Shown: positions 10,012 through 17,974 of the stretch, piece after piece
Layout of the letters: the number at the start of each line of letters is the position of its first letter
Position numbering within the stretch: the first letter of the stretch is position 1
The notes under the pieces: generated by a model
The model's input: the letters and a program-made list of their open reading frames with translations, nothing else
Told to the model about the DNA's origin: nothing
Databases searched by the model: none
Program-made: the position numbers and the translations under genes
NCBI RefSeq assembly: GCF_947490095.1
Contig: NZ_CANLFS010000019.1
Span: 1-64,000, forward strand
DNA length: 64,000 bases
Reading direction: 5' to 3'
Source: an uncultured Halomonas sp.
Lineage (GTDB): Bacteria; Pseudomonadota; Gammaproteobacteria; Pseudomonadales; Halomonadaceae

Positions 10012-10971
10012 TCAACGCATCGTCTGGTGGTCGTCGCGCAGGTAGTCGAGCAGCGTCAGCAAGTTATCCGGCAGGGCGACCCGGAAGCTGACCCTCTCTC
10101 CGCTTTCCGGGTGCACGAACGCCAGTCGGCGAGCGTGCAGCGCCTGGCGGGGAAACTCGCGCAGGATATCCTTGAGCGTATCCGAGGCGCCGGCGGGCAG
10201 CTTCAGGCGGCCACCATAGACCGGGTCGCCAACCAGTGGATAGCGCAGATGCGCGAGATGCACGCGGATCTGGTGGGTACGGCCGGTTTCCAGCCGACAA
10301 CGCACATGGGTATGGGCACGAAAGCGCTCCACCACCCGGTAATGGGTCACCGCCGGCTTGCCGGAGGCGGTCACCGCCTGGCGCTTGCGATCCTTGGGAT
10401 GCCGCCCGATCGGTGCATCCACCGTGCCGCCGGCGGTCATCACCCCGACGCTGATCGCATCGTATTCCCGAGACACCGTGCGTGCCTGCAGTTGCTCCAC
10501 CAGCGCCGTCTGGGCGGCCAGCGTTCTGGCCACCACCATCAGGCCACTGGTGTCCTTGTCCAGGCGATGGACGATACCGGCCCGCGGCACCGATGCCAGC
10601 GCCGGATCATGATGCAGCAGGGCATTGAGCAGGGTGCCATCCGGATTGCCCGCCGCCGGGTGCACCACCAGCCCCGGGGGCTTGTTGATCACCAGCACCT
10701 GGTCGTCCTCGTGCACCACATCCAGGGGGATATCCTCGGGCTCGAAACGGGTATCCTCCTCGACCTCGGTGCAGAGGCGTAGCCATTCGCCGCCATACAC
10801 CTTGTCCTTGGGGCGGGCCGGCCGCTCGTCCAGGGTCAGGTCGCCGGCCTTGATCCAGGCCTTCAGGCGCTCTCGGGAAAAATCGGCGAAAAGCTCCGCC
10901 GCGGCCTGGTCGAGCCGCTGGCCGGCCATGGCGTCGGGAACACGCTGCTGTGCTTCGAGGGTCTGAGACAT
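10012..10971 (-). CDS. rluD: 23S rRNA pseudouridine(1911/1915/1917) synthase
   Basis: Isomerises uridines in helix 69 of 23S rRNA, a late step needed for normal 50S assembly. The 319 aa comprise an N-terminal S4 RNA-binding domain (about 17-80, [14 protein letters not shown]) and a catalytic domain with the RLDKDTSGL motif; the catalytic Asp is residue 138. The later [12 protein letters not shown] segment is typical of the RluA/RluD family. It starts divergently from bamD, an arrangement conserved in gammaproteobacteria, and is followed closely by pgeF. Confidence 0.96.
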   Translation of the reverse strand: MSQTLEAQQRVPDAMAGQRLDQAAAELFADFSRERLKAWIKAGDLTLDERPARPKDKVYGGEWLRLCTEVEEDTRFEPEDIPLDVVHEDDQVLVINKPPGLVVHPAAGNPDGTLLNALLHHDPALASVPRAGIVHRLDKDTSGLMVVARTLAAQTALVEQLQARTVSREYDAISVGVMTAGGTVDAPIGRHPKDRKRQAVTASGKPAVTHYRVVERFRAHTHVRCRLETGRTHQIRVHLAHLRYPLVGDPVYGGRLKLPAGASDTLKDILREFPRQALHARRLAFVHPESGERVSFRVALPDNLLTLLDYLRDDHQTMR

Positions 10972-11014
10972 GAAGAGAATGACCGTTTACAGGGATCGGG
11001 AACGAGGCGCCGCC

Positions 11015-11042
11015 AAGCACTGCGTTTTGCCACGCAGTGCTT
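11015..11042. repeat. 10-bp inverted repeat in the rluD-bamD promoter region
   Basis: AAGCACTGCG (11015-11024) and its exact complement (11033-11042) are separated by 8 nt. The right arm runs into TATAGT (11043-11048), a plausible -10 for bamD, without a well-placed -35. It may be an operator or a 5' UTR stem; no known factor is recognised. Confidence 0.55.
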
Positions 11043-11108
11043 TATAGTGTGCGGGTTCAAGGCCGATTCTAACACGGCCCGTCCGCGTTGTTTGACACGA
11101 GGATCACG

Positions 11109-11987
11109 ATGCGCGTTTCCAACTCCCCTATCCGTCTCGTAGCCCTGCTCCTGGCCACCGGCCTGTTGACCGGCTGCTCCCTGTTCGGCGGCGGCCCCGA
11201 TGACTCTGGCGACGAGAGGGGCAGAGCAGACGCTGCTTCCCAGCGGGTTGCGGATGAAGAAGTCGAATACCCCAATCTCGACGAGCGTGAACTCTACGAA
11301 GAGGCGCGCGACGCCCTGGATAGCGGAAGCTTCACCGCTGCCGTGTCCCGGCTCGAGGCGCTCGATACCCGCTACCCGTTCGGCGGTCACGCCGAGCAGG
11401 CACAGCTGGAGCTGATCTACGCCTACTACGAAATCAGCGACTGGGAGGCCACCCGTGCGGCGGCCAACCGCTTTATTCGCCTTCATCCCAGCCACCCCCA
11501 GGCCGACTATGCGCTCTACATGCGCGGGCTGGCCGCCTGGCAGGCGGGCCGCTTCAGCCTCGAGCGCCTGAAGCTGATCGATATCTCCAAGCGCGACCTG
11601 GGCGCCTCCCGCGACGCCTACGGTGACTTCCGCGAGCTTATTCGCCTCTATCCCGGCAGCCAGTACGCGCCGGATGCTCGCCAGCGCATCGTCTACCTGC
11701 GCAATCTGCTGTCACGCCACGAGCTGCATGTGGCCGACTATTACCTGCGCCGCGGCGCCTACCTCGCCGCCGTGGAGCGGGGCCGCTGGGTGGTCGAGAA
11801 CTACCCCAAAAGCGAAGCCACCCGCGACGCCCTGGCGGTCATGGTCGAGGGCTACCTGGGCCTCGAGATGCGCGACCGCGCCCGGGAGTCGCTCCGGGTA
11901 CTGATCGACAACGCCCCGGACCACGAGCGCCTGCGTGGCCGTACCTTCGATCCGCAATACGTCAAGGCCGAGCCGATTTCCGCCTGA
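11109..11987 (+). CDS. bamD: outer membrane assembly lipoprotein BamD
   Basis: Essential lipoprotein of the BAM complex, which inserts beta-barrel proteins into the outer membrane. The 292-aa protein has a lipoprotein signal with lipobox LLTGC (Cys23) and then tetratricopeptide repeats: LYEEARDAL, RYPFGGHAEQAQLELIYAYYE, and FIRLHPSHPQADYALYMRGL. A Gly/Asp/Ser linker separates the lipid anchor from the TPR region. The ATG at 11109 has GAGGA upstream and gives the correct signal peptide; a TTG seven codons earlier is also open. It is longer than E. coli BamD (245 aa), mainly in the linker and C-terminus. Confidence 0.95.
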   Translation: MRVSNSPIRLVALLLATGLLTGCSLFGGGPDDSGDERGRADAASQRVADEEVEYPNLDERELYEEARDALDSGSFTAAVSRLEALDTRYPFGGHAEQAQLELIYAYYEISDWEATRAAANRFIRLHPSHPQADYALYMRGLAAWQAGRFSLERLKLIDISKRDLGASRDAYGDFRELIRLYPGSQYAPDARQRIVYLRNLLSRHELHVADYYLRRGAYLAAVERGRWVVENYPKSEATRDALAVMVEGYLGLEMRDRARESLRVLIDNAPDHERLRGRTFDPQYVKAEPISA

Positions 11988-12018
11988 CACTCCCGGCCGA
12001 TTTTTCGAGCGTAAAAAA

Positions 12019-12049
12019 ACCGGCGCTGCCAGAGGCAGCGCCGGTTTTT
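12019..12049. terminator. bidirectional terminator between bamD and nadE
   Basis: A perfect 12-bp stem ACCGGCGCTGCC / GGCAGCGCCGGT with loop AGA is flanked by A7 on the left and TTTTTCTTT on the right, so it can end both convergent genes. Confidence 0.9.
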
Positions 12050-12080
12050 CTTTACGCGTCCAGCGTCAAGATTCCGCCTC

Positions 12081-13712
12081 TTACTCCCCCGGCTGCCAGC
12101 CGTTGACGATAGGATAGCGACGATCGCGGCCGAACCCGCGGCGGGTGACCCGCACGCCCACCGGCGCCTGGCGACGCTTGTACTCGCAGCGATCCACCAG
12201 CTTGACCACCCGGTAGACATCGTCGCGATCGAAACCCGCCTCGATGATCGCCTCGGCGCTCATGTCACCCTCGATATAGCGGACCAGGATGGCGTCCAGG
12301 GTGTCGTAATCGGGCAGCGAGTCGCTGTCCTTCTGATCCGGCGCCAGTTCCGCCGAAGGCGGACGCTCGATCACCCGCTCGGGAATCGCCGGCGACTGGG
12401 TATTGCGCCAGCGGGACAGGCGATAGACCCAGGTCTTGTAGACATCCTTGATGGCATTGTAGCCGCCCACCATATCGCCATAGAGGGTGGAGTAGCCCAC
12501 CGCCAGCTCGCTCTTGTTGCCGGTGGTCAGCACCATCAGACCCTTCTTGTTGGAGAGTGCCATCAACAGCACGCCGCGACAGCGCGACTGCAGGTTCTCC
12601 TCGGTAGTATCCCGGGCCGTGCCCTCGAAGGCATCGGACAACGTCCCCATGAAGGCTTCCACCATCGGCTCGATGGGCATGACCTCATAGTGGATGCCCA
12701 GCATCTCGGCCTGCTCGGCGGCATCCTGCCGGGAGATATCCGCGGTGTAGTGATAGGGCATCATGACCGCCTGGACCCGCTGGGGCCCCAGGGCATCCAC
12801 GGCAATGGCCAGTGACAGGGCGGAGTCGATGCCACCCGAAAGTCCCAGCACCACGCCCTCGAACCCGCTCTTGTTGACGTAGTCGCGCAGGCCGGTCACC
12901 AGTGCACTATAGAGATTCTCCTCCGGCTCCACGTCGGGCTCGGTCTCGCCGGCCTGGGGGACCCAGCCGCCCGACCGATGGATAAACTGCACCGGCATCA
13001 GGCCCACTCCCCAGTGCGGTGCCTGTACCCGCAACTCGCCGGCGGCGTCCACACAGGCCGAGCCACCATCGAATACCAGCTCGTCCTGGCCGCCGATCTG
13101 GTTGACATAGACGATAGGCAGCGACACCGCGGCGGCCCTCTCCTCAAGCAGGCGCAGTCGCTCGGCGGGCTTGTCCTGGTGGAAGGGCGAGGCATTGAGG
13201 CTGACCAGAATCTCGGCACCGGCCGCCTTCGCCTGACGCGCCGGCGCCTCTTCCCAGAGGTCCTCACAGATCAGCAGGCCCAGCTTCGCGCCTCGATGCT
13301 CGATCACCAGCGGCTCGCTGCCACGGGCGAAATATCGCTGCTCGTCGAACACCTCATAATTGGGCAATGCCTGCTTGGCATATTCCCCCAGCCATTCGCC
13401 ATCGAAGAGCACCCCGGCCAGGTTCCAGAGCTGCCCTTCGCGACGGCCGGAGTAGCCGACGATCACCAGCACGTCGCGCACCACCTTCACCGCCATATGG
13501 GCACGCGCCTCGCGCAGGCGACTCTCCATCGAGGGACGCAACAGCAGGTCCTCCGGCGGGTAGCCGGTCAGACAGAGTTCGGGCAGCACCACGATATCGG
13601 CGCCATGCTCGATACGCGCCTCGCGCACCGCCTCGATGGCGCGATCGGTATTACCCGGAATATCCCCCACCAGGGGGTCCAGTTGAGCCATCACCAGCGT
13701 CAGGTCTTGCAT
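12081..13712 (-). CDS. nadE: glutamine-dependent NAD+ synthetase
   Basis: Last step of NAD+ synthesis: amidates nicotinic acid adenine dinucleotide with ATP, taking ammonia from glutamine. The 543 aa fuse an N-terminal nitrilase-type glutaminase domain (catalytic Glu45 in LPELCLTGYP, Lys113 in AKQALPNYE, Cys149 in LLICEDLWE) to the C-terminal synthetase with the ATP pyrophosphatase loop SGGIDS at 292-297. The start MQDLTLVMAQLDP is the family N-terminus; the frame stays open 108 codons upstream without homology. It converges on bamD and has no operon partner. Confidence 0.95.
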   Translation of the reverse strand: MQDLTLVMAQLDPLVGDIPGNTDRAIEAVREARIEHGADIVVLPELCLTGYPPEDLLLRPSMESRLREARAHMAVKVVRDVLVIVGYSGRREGQLWNLAGVLFDGEWLGEYAKQALPNYEVFDEQRYFARGSEPLVIEHRGAKLGLLICEDLWEEAPARQAKAAGAEILVSLNASPFHQDKPAERLRLLEERAAAVSLPIVYVNQIGGQDELVFDGGSACVDAAGELRVQAPHWGVGLMPVQFIHRSGGWVPQAGETEPDVEPEENLYSALVTGLRDYVNKSGFEGVVLGLSGGIDSALSLAIAVDALGPQRVQAVMMPYHYTADISRQDAAEQAEMLGIHYEVMPIEPMVEAFMGTLSDAFEGTARDTTEENLQSRCRGVLLMALSNKKGLMVLTTGNKSELAVGYSTLYGDMVGGYNAIKDVYKTWVYRLSRWRNTQSPAIPERVIERPPSAELAPDQKDSDSLPDYDTLDAILVRYIEGDMSAEAIIEAGFDRDDVYRVVKLVDRCEYKRRQAPVGVRVTRRGFGRDRRYPIVNGWQPGE

Positions 13713-13808
13713 GGGCTTGGAAATCTCTCGAGAATCGGTGGATGCCTTCATTGTCCCGCATGGGCGGCCGACTGGCAAAGCCGACCACCCCACCTGGGAG
13801 CTACCCGG

Positions 13809-14108
13809 ATGAACCTCTTGATAATACGCCTGATCATCTTCGCCGTGCTGTTCCTGGCCGGCCTCAAGCTGTATCGCATGTACCGGGAATGGAAGCTGGA
13901 CCGTGAGGAACTCCTGGAAGACGACCGTGCGCCCTCCGGAGGCAACCAGATGGTGCGCTGCACCTGGTGCCAGGTGCATGTACCGGAGAATGACGCGCAG
14001 CGTGCGCATGGCGAATGGTTCTGCTCCAGCGCCCATCGTGACCGCTATCTTCAGGAGCAGAAACAGCGCGATGCCCAGGACAGCGACGACAGCGGCCCGC
14101 GCGCCTGA
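13809..14108 (+). CDS. PP0621-family protein
   Basis: A 99-aa protein with one N-terminal membrane segment (LLIIRLIIFAVLFLAGL), a basic stretch, and a C-terminal zinc-ribbon-like part with CTWC and WFCSSAHRDRYL. This fits the PP0621 family of uncharacterised proteins common in Pseudomonas and Halomonas relatives. No function is established. A 3' gene on the opposite strand (radD) converges on it. The ATG follows a CCGG-rich, weak ribosome binding site, and an in-frame upstream extension exists only as antisense to nadE. Confidence 0.8.
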   Translation: MNLLIIRLIIFAVLFLAGLKLYRMYREWKLDREELLEDDRAPSGGNQMVRCTWCQVHVPENDAQRAHGEWFCSSAHRDRYLQEQKQRDAQDSDDSGPRA

Positions 14109-14156
14109 GGCACCGACACCCTCGCCGCGATACGCGCCTGGCGCTGGGCGTTCGCC

Positions 14157-16073
14157 CTACCCCGCCTCGTCCGCCTTGCGATAACGCCCGACATAGTCGA
14201 AGAGCTTCTCGCGCACCTGCCAGTGGCGCCCCACCTTGCGCCCCACCACGAAGTCGGGATGGCGCAGACGCCCGCCGTCGGCGACCACTTCCTCGGGCGT
14301 CATGGGATTGAACGCCACCCCCGGAGCGCGCAGATGCTGACGAAGAAAGGCGGCGGCGAAGGCCCGCCGCTGGGCCGGGGTCTCCAGGGCAAACCACTCG
14401 GCGAGCGTCGTACCGTCCTCGTCATGGTAGGTCACCTTGAGGCGGGGCAGGCCGCGGCCATTGACGGTGGTCTCCAGCTGCATGCCGGCCACCCGCAGCA
14501 CCCGGGCATCACGCAGGCGTAGCGCCTCCTTGAGCTTGTCATCGGCGTCCACCAGCTGGACGCCGCAGCCATGGCAGCGCCGGGCGGCGATATCATTCTC
14601 GGCGCCACAATCGCCACATACCTTGAAGCGAAAGCGGAACTCGCACTGTTTTTTCACAGCGCCCGATGCCGCGCTAAACGGCTTAACAGCGCCCGATGCC
14701 GCGCTAAACGGCTTAACAGCGCCCGACGCCGCGCTAAACGGCTTACCGGCGCCCGATGCCGCGCCGCGCCGCTCCTGGAAGTCAGGAGTGGCCGAGGTGC
14801 CCTCCACCAGCCCCTGGCAGCGACGCCCGAAATGCTCGACCACCAGGTCGCCATCCCGCTTGCCCCAGAACAGGTTGGCATGGCCGCAGGCCGGACACGG
14901 CACCTGTACCGGCTCGCTGTCGGAATCGGGCCTCGGCGACCCCACCTCCGGCGCATACAGATCCCAGGGATTGCCTGCGTAGTCGAGGATCAGGCAGTCG
15001 CGCTTGCCCGGCGAGAGGCGCAGCCCACGGCCGACGATCTGCTGGTAGAGGCTCACCGACTCGGTAGGGCGAAGGATCGCGATCAGGTCCACATGCGGGG
15101 CATCGAAGCCGGTCGTCAACACCGCCACGTTGACCAGGTACTTCAGCTCACTCGCCTTGAAGGCAGCGATGATCCGCTCGCGCTCGGCGGAGGGCGTCTC
15201 GCCGGTAATCAGCGCCGCCTCGGCCGCCGGCAGATAGCCAAGGATCTCCTCGGCATGGGCCACGCTCGCGGCGAACAGCATCACGCCCCGACGACCCCGG
15301 GCCCGCTCGACCACTTCGGCAATGATGCCCGGCGTGGCGCGGTGGCTTGCCACCACCCGGTTGAGCTCCTCTTCTCGAAAGAGCCCGCTCGTGGTCGGCG
15401 TCAGTGTCGAGAAATCATAGCGCTCCACGGCGGCATCCACCCTCACCGGCTCGGCCAGATAGCCCTGCTTGACCATCAGCCGCAGCGGCTGCTCGAAGAT
15501 ACAGGCCCGAAAGAAGCAGTCGGCCTCGCCCCGCACCATGCCGTGATGGTGGCGATGATAGATGAAGCCCTGACCGAGTCGATAAGGGGTAGCCGTCAGC
15601 CCCAGCACCTTGAGCCGCGGGTTGACCCGGCGCAACTGCTCGATCACCCGCCGATAGCTGGCATCCTCCGCCGGAGAGACCCGGTGGCACTCGTCGATCA
15701 CCAGCAGGGTGAAGCCCCCCTGCTCCTGGGGCGGAGAAGTGAAGCGCGTCAGGCTTCGCACCACCGACTGCACCGAGCCGAACACCACCTGGCGCTCGGC
15801 CTCCTTGCGTCCCAGGCCGGCACTGAAGATATCGGCCTCGAGGCCATAGGCCAGGTACTTGGCGTGATTCTGCTCCACGAGCTCACGCACATGGGCCAGC
15901 GCCAGCACCCGCCCACGGGCCAGGCGGGCCAGCTCGGCGATGACCAGCGACTTGCCGCTGCCGGTAGGCAGCACTACTACCGCCGGGTCGTCGCTTTCAC
16001 GAAAATGCTCGATGACACGGCCCACCGCCTCCCGTTGATAGGGGCGCAGGCTTGGCGCCGGCATGTCGATCAT
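14157..16073 (-). CDS. radD: DEAD/DEAH-box DNA repair helicase RadD with a repeat insertion
   Basis: Superfamily 2 helicase of the RadD (YejH) type, which helps RecA-dependent repair after DNA damage. The 638-aa product follows E. coli RadD along its length: Walker [13 protein letters not shown] box, LTATPYRLG, and the motif [13 protein letters not shown]. The C-terminal zinc-binding part keeps [25 protein letters not shown] and RRCHGCG. Between GRRCQG and QCEFRF lies an insertion of about 45 residues, most of it a 10-residue tandem repeat ([10 protein letters not shown] type) not found in the E. coli protein. It starts divergently from the TetR gene, whose operator palindrome lies about 95 bp upstream of this start. 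Confidence 0.93.
   Translation of the reverse strand: MIDMPAPSLRPYQREAVGRVIEHFRESDDPAVVVLPTGSGKSLVIAELARLARGRVLALAHVRELVEQNHAKYLAYGLEADIFSAGLGRKEAERQVVFGSVQSVVRSLTRFTSPPQEQGGFTLLVIDECHRVSPAEDASYRRVIEQLRRVNPRLKVLGLTATPYRLGQGFIYHRHHHGMVRGEADCFFRACIFEQPLRLMVKQGYLAEPVRVDAAVERYDFSTLTPTTSGLFREEELNRVVASHRATPGIIAEVVERARGRRGVMLFAASVAHAEEILGYLPAAEAALITGETPSAERERIIAAFKASELKYLVNVAVLTTGFDAPHVDLIAILRPTESVSLYQQIVGRGLRLSPGKRDCLILDYAGNPWDLYAPEVGSPRPDSDSEPVQVPCPACGHANLFWGKRDGDLVVEHFGRRCQGLVEGTSATPDFQERRGAASGAGKPFSAASGAVKPFSAASGAVKPFSAASGAVKKQCEFRFRFKVCGDCGAENDIAARRCHGCGVQLVDADDKLKEALRLRDARVLRVAGMQLETTVNGRGLPRLKVTYHDEDGTTLAEWFALETPAQRRAFAAAFLRQHLRAPGVAFNPMTPEEVVADGGRLRHPDFVVGRKVGRHWQVREKLFDYVGRYRKADEAG
14659..14766. 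repeat. 30-bp tandem repeat, about 3.6 copies, in frame within radD
   Basis: Units lie at 14659-14688, 14689-14718, 14719-14748 and a partial unit at 14749-14766. The first two are identical and the third differs at three bases. Each unit encodes ten residues ([10 protein letters not shown]), so copy changes keep radD in frame. Confidence 0.97.
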
Positions 16074-16165
16074 CGGCCATCTCCCACACTGACGAGGGGC
16101 GCCAGTCTACCGGGCGACGGTAGCCGCGTCAGCCCGGCCGCCAGACAGGCCATTGTCGGCGGTTG

Positions 16166-16191
16166 AAAGTGAATGACTATTCATTTACTTT
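16166..16191. promoter_or_regulatory. TetR-type operator palindrome
   Basis: A 26-bp dyad centred on the step between 16178 and 16179 (core GTGAATGACTATTCATTTAC) has 11 of 13 paired positions complementary. It is AT-rich, lies 32 bp upstream of the TetR start and is flanked by GC-rich DNA. Autoregulation by the adjacent TetR protein is the simplest reading. Confidence 0.75.
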
Positions 16192-16222
16192 ACCAGCCCT
16201 CATCGGCCTCTCCCCTCCTGCC

Positions 16223-16828
16223 ATGCGCCCTCGCGACCAGCACAAGCAAGCCGCCCTGATCGAAGCGACCCTTCATCAGGTAACCGAACACGGCTTCGGC
16301 GCCTCCTCGGTGGCTCGTATCGCCCGTCGGGCCGGCATCTCGCCCGGTACCGTCTATATCTACTACTGCGATAAGGAAACCCTGCTGGAGGCCGCCTTCC
16401 TCCATGTCAGCGATCGGTTGATCGAGACCGCGCTGACGGCCTTCGATCCCCGGCCGGGCCTGCGCGAGGCCCTGGGTGCGGTCTGGCGCGCCATGTTCGC
16501 CCTGGCCCTGGAGCAGCCTCGGCTGTTCCGCTTCCACGAGCAGTTCACCCATTCCTCGCGCATGAACCCGGCGCTGCAGGAGCGCAACGAGGCACGGCTG
16601 GCGCCCGTGCTCGAGGCCATCGAGCAGGGCCAGCGGGAGGGACGGATCAAGCCCGTGGGCCTCGAGCTGATCGAGGCCTTCCTGTTACGGCCGATCCACA
16701 GCCTGGTCCATGGCCACAGCTGCCGGCCCTTCACGCCGACGCCCGAGGCCATCGACAGCGCCTTCGCCATGACCTGGGATGCCATCGCCCTGCACCCCAC
16801 AACGCCCCTTGACCAGAGTGACTCATGA
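16223..16828 (+). CDS. TetR/AcrR-family repressor of the adjacent efflux operon
   Basis: A 201-aa regulator with the TetR helix-turn-helix at residues 10-55 (GFGASSVARIARRAGISPGTVY is the recognition region) and a variable ligand domain, including a second-helix RLFRFHEQF segment of AcrR-like proteins. Its ATG at 16223 lies just after the operator palindrome; an in-frame start at 16163 would put the operator inside the gene, so it is rejected. The stop codon overlaps the start of the membrane-fusion gene (ATGA), indicating one operon. It likely senses a toxic compound exported by the pump; the ligand cannot be told from sequence. Confidence 0.9.
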   Translation: MRPRDQHKQAALIEATLHQVTEHGFGASSVARIARRAGISPGTVYIYYCDKETLLEAAFLHVSDRLIETALTAFDPRPGLREALGAVWRAMFALALEQPRLFRFHEQFTHSSRMNPALQERNEARLAPVLEAIEQGQREGRIKPVGLELIEAFLLRPIHSLVHGHSCRPFTPTPEAIDSAFAMTWDAIALHPTTPLDQSDS

Positions 16829-17973
16829 CCACCGCCCGCCATCGCCCTACCCTATGCCTCGCCCTGTTGCTGATCCTCAGCCTGGCACTCGCCGGCTGCA
16901 ACGAGGCGCCGGCATCCCTCGCCAAGCAGCAGATACACCCGGTCAAGCTGGTGACCCTGGCCAAGGACCGGGCCGGCATGCTGCAACACTACCCGGCCGT
17001 GGTGCATGCCTCCGAGCGCTCCGACCTGGCCTTCCGGGTCGGTGGTGAACTCGAGGCGCTGCTGGTGCAGCCCGGCGAGCGAGTGAGCGCCGGCCAGCCG
17101 ATCGCCCGCCTCGATGACCGGGACGCCCGCAGCCGTCTCGCCAGCGCCCAGTCGAGCTTCGACCTGGCCCAGGCCACCTTCGAGCGCATGCGTTATTCCG
17201 TGGAACGCGGCGCCATCAGCCAGGCGCGCTTCGACGAGGCCCGGGCCGAGCACCTCGCCGCCCGGGCGAGCCTCGAGCAGGCCCGCGACCGGCTCGACTA
17301 CACCGAGCTCGACGCTCCCTTCTCGGGCGTCATTGCCAGCGTGCCGGTGGACAACTTCCAGGTGGTGAGTGCCCAGCAGACCATCGCCACCCTGCACAAG
17401 CCGGGCAGCATCGATGTCAGCTTCCAGCTCCCCGAGCAACAGGTACGGCGCATCAGCCGCGAGGCTCGCGAGGCCAGTCGAGAGAGCGCCACCCCGATGG
17501 CCTGGGTGCGCTTCGGCGCCGACGAGACCCGTTATCCGGCCCGCTACAAGGAGCATGACACCAGCGTCAGCACAGGCTCGCTGAGCTATGCGGTGACCCT
17601 GACCCTGCCCGAGCCCGATGACCTCACCGTGCTCTCCGGCATGAGCGCCACCGTGATACTGGACATGGCGCGCCTCACCGGCACGCCAGGCGACCGCTGG
17701 CGGGTGCCGGTCGGCGCCGTGGTGACCCGTGACAGCGCCCCCGACCAGCCGGTGGTATGGCGCTACGTGCCGAATGCCGAAGGCGACGCAAGCCAGGAGG
17801 GTGAACGGCTCGGCCGTGTCGAGGCGGTGCCCGTGGAGACTGGCCCCCTCGGCGAGGCGGGGCTGCTGGTCAGCGGAGCGCTTTCCGCCGGCGACCGGCT
17901 GGTCGCCGCCGGTGCCCAGCGCATGGATACCGAGCGCCGGGTGCGGCCCTGGGTCCAGGAAGAGGGACTCTGA
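16825..17973 (+). CDS. RND efflux periplasmic adaptor (membrane fusion) lipoprotein
   Basis: HlyD/AcrA-type adaptor of 382 aa that bridges an inner-membrane RND pump and an outer-membrane channel. It has a lipoprotein signal with lipobox LAGC (Cys25), then a lipoyl/beta-barrel core: FRVGGELEALLVQPGERVSAGQ, a helical hairpin with SAQSSFDLAQATFERM, and the return lipoyl half YTELDAPFSGVIASV. It overlaps the TetR gene by four bases and ends one base before the pump gene, so all three are coupled. No outer-membrane factor is encoded nearby; a TolC-like channel elsewhere must serve. Confidence 0.93.
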   Translation: MTTARHRPTLCLALLLILSLALAGCNEAPASLAKQQIHPVKLVTLAKDRAGMLQHYPAVVHASERSDLAFRVGGELEALLVQPGERVSAGQPIARLDDRDARSRLASAQSSFDLAQATFERMRYSVERGAISQARFDEARAEHLAARASLEQARDRLDYTELDAPFSGVIASVPVDNFQVVSAQQTIATLHKPGSIDVSFQLPEQQVRRISREAREASRESATPMAWVRFGADETRYPARYKEHDTSVSTGSLSYAVTLTLPEPDDLTVLSGMSATVILDMARLTGTPGDRWRVPVGAVVTRDSAPDQPVVWRYVPNAEGDASQEGERLGRVEAVPVETGPLGEAGLLVSGALSAGDRLVAAGAQRMDTERRVRPWVQEEGL

Positions 17974-17974
17974 G

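Noticed and set aside
17729..17974. Upstream start for the RND pump
   Set aside because: The extra 82 residues would overlap the adaptor gene in another frame and have no similarity; the ATG at 17975 gives the normal RND N-terminus.
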